Shown: one piece after another, positions 33,475 to 38,816 of the stretch
How positions within the stretch are numbered: position 1 is the stretch's first letter
Layout of the letters: each line of letters begins with the position of its first letter
Assembly (NCBI GenBank): GCA_965659675.1
Contig: CBFHWY010000020.1
Coordinates: forward strand, 1 to 38,816
Source: CBFHWY01 sp965659675
GTDB taxonomy: Bacteria; Bacteroidota; Bacteroidia; Flavobacteriales_G; Salibacteraceae
Length of the DNA stretch: 38,816 nucleotides
Reading direction: 5' to 3'
Translations under genes and position numbers: made by a program
Notes under the pieces: model-generated
Seen by the model: only the letters and a program-made list of their open reading frames with translations
What the model was told of the DNA's origin: nothing
The model's database searches: none

Positions 33475-36087
33475 TTGGAGCGATTTTTGCCTGCTTTGAC
33501 CAAAAGTAAGACTTATCCATTGCTTGATTTTTCTAGGCTTTCGGAAATATTCCACGCTATTCTGTTAATTGTTTTGACATGCAATTTGCCTGCCATAACT
33601 ATGGGGCAAAGTGCAGATAGCTCAATGGTACAGGGAATAACGGCAGACAGCACCCTGGCTGCGGATAGTGCTGCCGCGATGCTCGACAGCCTCAAAGTGT
33701 CCAAAAAATCAGGTGCTGGGCTTGATAGTGAGGTTAAATATTCGGCGCGGGATTCCATGCGCTTTGATGTAAAGCAAAAACTGGTCTTTCTATACGGTGC
33801 TGCCGAAGTTTACTATGAAGATATCACCCTGAAAGCCGACAGCATTGTGATGGATTTTGGAAAGAATGAGGTTTTTGCCTCTTATACTCTCGACTCCAAT
33901 GGATATGAAGTGGGAGTGCCCGTTTTTGAAGACGGCGGAGAAAGCTTTGATGCAGATCAAATGCGATATAACTTCAAAACCAAAAGAGGACTCATCAAAC
34001 AGGCAACTACAAAGCAATCTGAGGGTTTCATCTTCGGAAATAAGATCAAAAAAGACACCGGAAAGGTCATCTTCATTGAAGATGGTGAATTTTGTCCATG
34101 CGAAGACCAGAATGCAGGCACCTATATCAAAGCCAAGAAGCTAAAGATCATTCAGGATGACAAGATCATTACCGGGCCTGCATATCTTGCAGTAGAAGAC
34201 ATCCCTACCCCGCTCGTGCTGCCTTTTGGCTTTTTTCCAAATACCCAGGAACAGACTTCGGGCATACTACTGCCACAATACGGTTTTTCTCCAGGCCTTG
34301 GATTCTATCTGATCGATGGAGGTTATTTCTGGAAAACCAACCCATACCTGAACATGACCTTTCAGGGAGATATATATACCAGAGGGAGTTGGGGTCTTAA
34401 GAGTCGTGCCGACTATAAAAGACGCTATAAATATGATGGAAATCTAGAGCTTACCTATTCCAATTTTCTGCAAGGAGATCCAGAATTCAATAACGACTTC
34501 AGAGATCAGAACTTCTTTGTTCGCTGGGCGCATCGTCAAGATGCCAAAGCCAGACCGAACACTAGTTTCTCAGCAAGCGTGAACGCCGGTACTCAAAGCA
34601 ACTTTCAGAACAATTTCAATTCTCGGAGTGGTGATTATCTGACCAATACCTTTAAATCGAATATCAATTATAACATAAGTGTTCCCAACAGCCCTTTGAA
34701 CATCGCTTTGAATGCCAGCCATGATCAGAATAGCCTCGACAGCAGTGTAACCATCCGTTTGCCCGAGGTTGGATTGACCATGAGCCGGGTCTTTCCGTTC
34801 AAACGTAAGGTTAGAGTTGGGAAAGAACGTTGGTACGAAAAGATCGGTGTGAACTATACGGGTAATGCAAAGAATCAGGTCAGAACCCAGGAAGATCTGC
34901 TCTTTAGAGAAGAAACCCTGTCTGAAATGCAAAATGGGATGTCACACTCCATCCCGATCAGCACCAACTTCAAATTATTTAAGTACTTCACATTGAACCC
35001 AAGCGTAACTTATCGAGAGGTTTGGCAGCTGAAAGGCATACAAAAGCAATGGGATGAAAACCGACAGGAAGTGTTGATCGACACTGTACCAGGCTTTCAA
35101 CGATTTGGGGAAGCCAGCGCTGCTGCCGGTTTATCTACCATTCTATATGGAATGTACAACTTCAAAGGAGGAAAAGTGAAAGCCATTCGTCACGTTATGA
35201 CCCCCACAGCAAGCTTTAATTTCAAACCTGATTTCTCGGATCCCAGTTTCGGTTATTTCAGAGAGATCGGAATTCCTGAAGCTGCGCTGGATACACTGGG
35301 CATTAACAATCAGTACACCCCTTTTGAATATGGTTTGTTTGGAAGACCGAGTAGCAATGAGTCTGGAATCATCAATTTAAGGTTGCAAAATAACCTTGAG
35401 ATGAAAACCAACTCGAAGAAAGACACTACAGGAAAAGGTAAAAAGGTCAAGTTGCTCGATCAGCTAACCTTCGGAACCAATTACGATCTGTTCAAAGATT
35501 CATTAAAATGGACACCGCTTTCAATCAGTGGTAACGCAACCATGTTTAACCTGATCAACCTGCGTTACAATGCCACGATCGACCCCTATGCACTTGATTC
35601 AGAAGGGCGGGCCTTTGATGAGTTCATGTGGGAAAACGGTAGCCAAATCGGGCGTTTGACACAATCGACCATCGCTATTGGCTTTAAACTCTCCAACGAT
35701 AAACAGATCAAAAAGCTGATGGAAAAGCAAAAAGCGAAAACGGCTAAATATGGTGTTATTCCATGGAGTGCAAATGTGAGCTACAACTACAACTATAGTA
35801 AGCCAGGAATTGCAAACGCAAGAAGAACGCAAACTGTGCAAATACGCGGACAAATGCAACTCACCGATAAGATGAGGATACAAGCAAGTACAAACTATGA
35901 TATTCAAGAACTGCAGTTGAGTTATACCACCCTGGACATCTACAGAGACCTCGGATGCTGGGAACTTGCCTTTAATATCATCCCTTTAGGAAACAGAAAG
36001 AGTTACTCCTTTAGCGTGAATATCAAACCACAGATCCTCAAAGATCTCAAGATCGAGAGGAATAGAGAATGGTATGATTTGAATTAG
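33475..36087 (+). CDS. lptD: LptD-like outer-membrane protein (LPS assembly)
   Basis: An 870-residue protein. It has a signal peptide (FHAILLIVLTCNLPAITMGQS), then an OstA/LptA-like N-terminal domain (VFLYGAAEVYYEDITLKADS; MRFDVKQKL). A large C-terminal beta-barrel follows, with alternating aromatic strands and blocks such as IPTPLVLPFGFFPNTQEQ and GILLPQYGFSPGLGFYL, as in flavobacterial LptD. It would insert lipopolysaccharide into the outer leaflet. No ATG precedes the signal peptide; the frame is closed by a stop at 33439. The start must therefore be TTG at 33475 or another nearby non-ATG codon, since the first ATG (33601) would remove the signal. The TAG stop lies inside a 7-bp repeat array. 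Confidence 0.88.
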   Translation: MERFLPALTKSKTYPLLDFSRLSEIFHAILLIVLTCNLPAITMGQSADSSMVQGITADSTLAADSAAAMLDSLKVSKKSGAGLDSEVKYSARDSMRFDVKQKLVFLYGAAEVYYEDITLKADSIVMDFGKNEVFASYTLDSNGYEVGVPVFEDGGESFDADQMRYNFKTKRGLIKQATTKQSEGFIFGNKIKKDTGKVIFIEDGEFCPCEDQNAGTYIKAKKLKIIQDDKIITGPAYLAVEDIPTPLVLPFGFFPNTQEQTSGILLPQYGFSPGLGFYLIDGGYFWKTNPYLNMTFQGDIYTRGSWGLKSRADYKRRYKYDGNLELTYSNFLQGDPEFNNDFRDQNFFVRWAHRQDAKARPNTSFSASVNAGTQSNFQNNFNSRSGDYLTNTFKSNINYNISVPNSPLNIALNASHDQNSLDSSVTIRLPEVGLTMSRVFPFKRKVRVGKERWYEKIGVNYTGNAKNQVRTQEDLLFREETLSEMQNGMSHSIPISTNFKLFKYFTLNPSVTYREVWQLKGIQKQWDENRQEVLIDTVPGFQRFGEASAAAGLSTILYGMYNFKGGKVKAIRHVMTPTASFNFKPDFSDPSFGYFREIGIPEAALDTLGINNQYTPFEYGLFGRPSSNESGIINLRLQNNLEMKTNSKKDTTGKGKKVKLLDQLTFGTNYDLFKDSLKWTPLSISGNATMFNLINLRYNATIDPYALDSEGRAFDEFMWENGSQIGRLTQSTIAIGFKLSNDKQIKKLMEKQKAKTAKYGVIPWSANVSYNYNYSKPGIANARRTQTVQIRGQMQLTDKMRIQASTNYDIQELQLSYTTLDIYRDLGCWELAFNIIPLGNRKSYSFSVNIKPQILKDLKIERNREWYDLN

Positions 36088-36153
36088 AGATTAGAGACTA
36101 GAGGTTAGGGGTTAGAGGTTAGGGGTTAGGGGTTAGAGGTTAGACCTTAGGGT
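36084..36153 (+). repeat. Array of ten 7-bp units, consensus TTAGRGG
   Basis: Ten perfectly phased heptamers follow each other without gaps: TTAGAGA twice, CTAGAGG, TTAGGGG, TTAGAGG, TTAGGGG twice, TTAGAGG, TTAGACC and TTAGGGT. The first unit contains the TAG stop codon of the LptD-like gene (36085-36087). Each unit contains a TAG, and as 7 is 1 modulo 3 the TAGs run through all three reading frames. The strand sense to lptD is G-rich. Confidence 0.9.
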
Positions 36154-36164
36154 TAAGTTTAATT

Positions 36165-36167
36165 GGA
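36165..36167. repeat. Left target-site duplication (GGA)
   Basis: GGA directly before the left end of the IS is repeated directly after the right end (37479-37481). A 3-bp direct repeat is within the 3-5 bp range of IS3-family elements and supports the chosen ends. Confidence 0.7.
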
Positions 36168-36192
36168 TGTACGTGCCTGATATAGGTTGACC
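36168..36192 (+). repeat. Left terminal inverted repeat of the IS
   Basis: It begins TGTACGTGCCTGAT and ends GTTGACC. It matches the right end (read on the minus strand) at 18 of 25 positions. It lies 20 bp before orfA. Confidence 0.75.
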
Positions 36193-36212
36193 ACTTTTAA
36201 TTAAGTGAGTCT

Positions 36213-36611
36213 ATGAAAACAAAACTGCGTTCAATACAAAAGCAGCGGCGATACAGCAAGTCATTTAAGTTATCGGTAGTGGAGGATTTTGAGTCTGGCA
36301 AATACAGTGTCAGCCAGTTAGAGCGTCTCCATGGCTTGTGTAATCAAACGATTTACAACTGGATATATAAATACTCTACTTTTAACCAGCAAGGGTATCG
36401 TGTTGTGGAGAAGAAATCGAGTAGTGAAGACAAGGTGAAGGCACTAGAGCGTCGTATCAAGGATCTGGAAGCTGCCTTAGGGCGAAAACAAATCAAGCTT
36501 GACTATTTAGAGACGATGTTGGAAGTTGCCAAGGATGAGTTAAAAGTTGACATTAAAAAAAACTTCGATACCCAACCCTCCAAAGGTTCCGCAAAGGCAG
36601 ACAAGAAATGA
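36213..36611 (+). CDS. IS3-family transposase OrfA
   Basis: A 132-residue DNA-binding subunit. The N-terminal part (about 12-55) is a helix-turn-helix: RRYSKSFKLSVVEDFESGK and VSQLERLHGLCNQTIYNWI. A leucine-zipper-like coiled coil follows at about 68-115 (VKALERRIKDLEAALGRKQ). OrfA binds the terminal repeats. The stop TGA overlaps the ATG of orfB (ATGA). A run of eight A with the heptamer A AAA AAC (36557-36563) lies near the 3' end, and the -1 frame is open from there into orfB. Confidence 0.92.
   Translation: MKTKLRSIQKQRRYSKSFKLSVVEDFESGKYSVSQLERLHGLCNQTIYNWIYKYSTFNQQGYRVVEKKSSSEDKVKALERRIKDLEAALGRKQIKLDYLETMLEVAKDELKVDIKKNFDTQPSKGSAKADKK
36557..36563 (+). promoter_or_regulatory. Possible -1 ribosomal frameshift site (A AAA AAC)
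   Basis: In the orfA frame the codons AAA AAC at 36558-36563 follow an A, giving a heptamer of the X XXY YYZ form. From 36563 the -1 frame reads without stop through CTT CGA TAC to the ATG of orfB. A frameshift here would give an OrfAB fusion, the active transposase of many IS3 elements. No stimulatory structure was confirmed. Confidence 0.5.
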
Positions 36612-37465
36612 GTTATTCCTTGAATGCACTCTACCGAGTCGTTGGAGTGAGCAAACAAGCCGTGCATCAATATGAGCAGCGGGAAGGGGTCTTCCAAAAG
36701 CGTATGCTGCAACTATTGACTGAAGCTGATGAGTTAAGGCAAGAGCATCCAGGTTGTGGGCTTAGAAAGATGTATCATAGTCTCAATCCAGACTTCATTG
36801 GTCGAGATCGTTTTGAGCAAGTAATGCTGGACTTGGGCTATCGTTTGAAGCGAAATAAGAACTATCATAGGACAACCATTGCTTCAGCCCGGTACTTTCC
36901 TAATTTGATACAGGGCTTGGTCATAGATGGAGCTAGCCAGGTGTGGCAAAGTGATATTACCTATATCCCTATCGCTGACCGGCACTATTATGCCACTTTT
37001 ATCATTGATGTCTACACCAAAAAGATCGTAGGCTATCATGTAACGGATCATATGCGTGCCACTGCAAATGTTAGGGCTCTGAAGATGGCACTCAAAGAGC
37101 ATCCTGCACCAAGAATCCATCACTCTGATCGGGGAAGTCAATATACCTATGGAGAGTATTTAAAGCTTTTAAAAGAAAGTGGCTCTAGGATTAGCATGGC
37201 AAAAACAGCACAAGACAATGCTTATGCTGAAAGAATCAACAAGACCATCAAGGAAGAATACCTAGATTACTGGAAACCAAAAAATCTATCGCAGCTTAAA
37301 ACAATGGTAAGAAAGGCTGTGAACCACTATAACACTAAACGAAAGCACAATCACCTTGACAGAAAACCACCCTGTGACTTTGAAAAACAAAGACTAAACA
37401 ACCGAATCTCAAAAACAATAACTATTTTTAATCATCAATTAGTAACCAATAACGGTCAACACTAA
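36608..37465 (+). CDS. IS3-family transposase OrfB (DDE integrase core)
   Basis: A 285-residue catalytic subunit. The N-terminal part carries the HTH_21-type block GCGLRKMYHSLN. The rve/DDE core shows Asp116 in VWQSDITYIPI, Asp174 in IHHSDRGSQYTY and Glu208 in DNAYAERINKTIKEEYL; the D-to-E spacing (34) fits the D,D(35)E pattern. The C-terminal NHYNTKRKHNHLDRKPP is typical of IS3 transposases. It starts at the ATG shared with the orfA stop, so coupling or frameshifting can supply it. The frame is complete. Confidence 0.94.
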   Translation: MSYSLNALYRVVGVSKQAVHQYEQREGVFQKRMLQLLTEADELRQEHPGCGLRKMYHSLNPDFIGRDRFEQVMLDLGYRLKRNKNYHRTTIASARYFPNLIQGLVIDGASQVWQSDITYIPIADRHYYATFIIDVYTKKIVGYHVTDHMRATANVRALKMALKEHPAPRIHHSDRGSQYTYGEYLKLLKESGSRISMAKTAQDNAYAERINKTIKEEYLDYWKPKNLSQLKTMVRKAVNHYNTKRKHNHLDRKPPCDFEKQRLNNRISKTITIFNHQLVTNNGQH

Positions 37466-37478
37466 TCAGGCAAGGGCA
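37454..37478 (-). repeat. Right terminal inverted repeat of the IS
   Basis: On the minus strand it begins TGCCCTTGCCTGAT and ends GTTGACC, the counterpart of the left end. The element ends in CA at 37478, next to the GGA duplication. Confidence 0.75.
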
Positions 37479-37481
37479 GGA
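37479..37481. repeat. Right target-site duplication (GGA)
   Basis: It copies the GGA at 36165-36167 on the other side of the IS. Confidence 0.7.
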
Positions 37482-37505
37482 CCCTTATTCCCTATCAACT
37501 ATTCC

Positions 37506-38087
<582 letters not shown>

Positions 38088-38125
38088 AGGGGCTAAAGAT
38101 GTAACTTTTGGCAAATTTAGTTGTC

Positions 38126-38566
38126 ATGAGAACACTGCCTATATTGTTGATCTTTCTTACTTTCATTTCCTGTCAGGAAAAAAGCAAAATGAAAAGTATT
38201 GTAGAAACACAAAATGCACCGGCACCTATTGGACCCTATTCTCAAGCGGTTTGGGCGGGTGGAACTTTATATCTGAGTGGGCAGATCGCTATAGACCCAA
38301 AGAATGGTGAATTAAGAACGGGAGACATTGAATCAGAAACGCATCAAGTGATGAAGAACATTGAGGCGGTGCTACAGGAAGCAGGTTTGGATTTTTCGAA
38401 AGTAGTAAAGTGCAGCATCTTCCTATCAGATATGGAGCTTTTTACTAGGGTAAATGAGATCTATGGCAGTTATTTTGAATCGAATTTTCCTGCGAGGGAA
38501 ACAATAGAAGTGGCTGGCTTACCTAAGAATGTAAACGTTGAGATCTCGGTGATAGCCGTTCGCTAG
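38126..38566 (+). CDS. RidA/YjgF-family protein with a lipoprotein signal peptide
   Basis: From the ATG at 38126 a 146-residue protein begins MRTLPILLIFLTFISCQEK, a lipoprotein signal with Cys16 as the likely lipidated residue. A complete RidA domain follows: APAPIGPYSQAVWAGGTLY, LSGQIAIDP, VVKCSIFLSDM and FPARETIEVAGLPKN, with the Arg that binds the imine/enamine carboxylate kept. RidA normally removes reactive 2-aminoacrylate in the cytosol. A second in-frame ATG at 38189 would give the usual cytosolic form (MKSIVETQNAPAPIGPYSQ). A poor -7 match (AACTTTTG, 38103-38110) lies upstream. Confidence 0.88.
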   Translation: MRTLPILLIFLTFISCQEKSKMKSIVETQNAPAPIGPYSQAVWAGGTLYLSGQIAIDPKNGELRTGDIESETHQVMKNIEAVLQEAGLDFSKVVKCSIFLSDMELFTRVNEIYGSYFESNFPARETIEVAGLPKNVNVEISVIAVR

Positions 38567-38590
38567 GAAAAGTGCTTTTTTCCTGCTTTT
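38565..38590 (+). terminator. Possible intrinsic terminator after the RidA gene
   Basis: AGGAAAA at 38565-38571 can pair with TTTTCCT at 38578-38584 across a 6-nt loop, giving a 7-bp A/T-rich stem that starts inside the stop codon. A T-rich stretch (GCTTTT) follows. The stem is weak, so the call is tentative. Confidence 0.35.
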
Positions 38591-38628
38591 GATAATTCCA
38601 ATCGCGAATCTCATCGTATCTTACTGGT

Positions 38629-38816
38629 ATGAAAACCATTATAACTGCCATTATTTGCTTGACTTTTTGTCAATTGACTTTAGCCCTCCAGTTTAACCCG
38701 CTTCCTCCTCCGAGCTTTACTCATGTGTAAGTTGATACCACCATTTGCGAAGGTGAGACCTTGATCATTGGTCAGTCCACATATAACGCAACGGGAACAT
38801 ACACAGACACCATTGA
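38629..38816 (+). pseudogene. Secreted surface protein with in-frame TAA, cut by window end
   Basis: From the ATG at 38629 the frame codes a signal peptide (MKTIITAIICLTFCQLTLA) and a short Pro-rich stretch (FNPLPPPSFTHV), then meets TAA at 38728-38730 (codon 34). The same frame continues sensibly to the window end as VDTTICEGETLIIGQ and YNATGTYTDTI. That pattern ('ICeGet...Y..sGtYtdt') recurs in large secreted Bacteroidota proteins with T9SS domains. The gene therefore looks broken by one stop codon. A sequence error, or a downstream restart, cannot be excluded, and the rest of the gene is outside the window. Confidence 0.55.

Larger units (their letters stand above)
36168..37478 (+). mobile_element. 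IS3-family insertion sequence, apparently intact
   Basis: A 1311-bp element with two overlapping transposase genes, ends of the TG...CA type, and imperfect 25-bp terminal inverted repeats sharing 18 positions (common blocks TTGCCTGAT-like TGCCTGAT and GTTGACC). A 3-bp GGA target duplication flanks it. It inserted in the short spacer between two heptamer repeat arrays at the 3' ends of convergent genes, so it disrupts no coding sequence. Both transposase frames are full length and the DDE residues are kept, so it may be active. Confidence 0.9.

Noticed and set aside
36084..36153. CRISPR array or telomere
   Set aside because: The units are 7 bp without spacers, so not CRISPR. TTAGGG likeness is superficial: the array is short, internal, and starts within a coding frame.
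36191..36206. CACTT...AAGTG inverted repeat upstream of orfA as an operator
   Set aside because: Five-bp arms around an A/T-rich loop inside the IS end are too short to support a specific regulatory claim.
36168..37478. IS carrying a cargo or defence gene
   Set aside because: Only orfA, orfB and the ends fit in 1311 bp.

Overview
The window looks like the chromosome of a Flavobacteriales-type Bacteroidota. The grounds are a type IX secretion (T9SS) sorting domain, Bacteroidota-style LptD and LptA-like proteins, the gene order rel-fur-purA, the near absence of Shine-Dalgarno sequences, frequent GTG/TTG starts, and promoter boxes of the form TAnnTTTG. Fumarylacetoacetase suggests an aerobic lifestyle. 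No tRNA, rRNA or CRISPR array was seen.

Region 1 (1-2063, minus strand): the start of an AddB-like nuclease gene, a TPR protein, and a WbpB/WlbA-like sugar dehydrogenase, all overlapping.

Region 2 (2090-17780): a cell-surface glycan locus. It opens with a polytopic membrane protein (possible polymerase), two glycosyltransferases and a sulfotransferase interrupted by one in-frame TGA. Next comes a run of twelve tightly packed minus-strand genes, read from pseB (17780) down to a Wzx-like flippase (6410). This run carries a pseudaminic-acid-type pathway: PseB dehydratase, PseG hydrolase, PseH-like acetyltransferase, PseI synthase and an SpsF-like nucleotidyltransferase. No PseC aminotransferase is present. 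The place where it might be expected holds an aldo/keto reductase and two Gfo/Idh/MocA oxidoreductases. A second, divergent NeuB-like synthase, a putative GT-B transferase and a phytanoyl-CoA-dioxygenase-like protein complete the set. Taken together this suggests an unusual or composite nonulosonic acid that is made, transferred, possibly hydroxylated, and exported.

Region 3 (17944-28248, plus strand): glyA, fumarylacetoacetase, a bifunctional-type (p)ppGpp synthetase/hydrolase, a Fur-family regulator, purA and an LptA/OstA-like protein. These are followed by a secreted SdrD-like/T9SS protein broken by a frameshift near 26850-26866.

Region 4 (28238-36087): a minus-strand envelope and redox cluster: conserved small protein, HdrB-like Fe-S protein, HAD phosphatase, membrane Fe-S protein, MCE/MlaD protein and AmiC-like amidase. 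It is divergent from an LptD-like outer-membrane protein on the plus strand.

Region 5 (36084-38816): an intact IS3-family element (36168-37478, 3-bp GGA target duplication) sits between two phased 7-bp repeat arrays. The arrays lie at the 3' ends of two convergent genes (lptD-like and pabA/trpG), and the TAG stop codon of each gene is part of its array. After them come a RidA-family protein with a lipoprotein signal and a secreted-protein gene with an in-frame TAA, cut by the window end.

Three reading frames are broken (sulfotransferase, T9SS protein, terminal secreted protein). All three are surface- or glycan-related, so decay, phase-type variation and sequence error all need to be considered.
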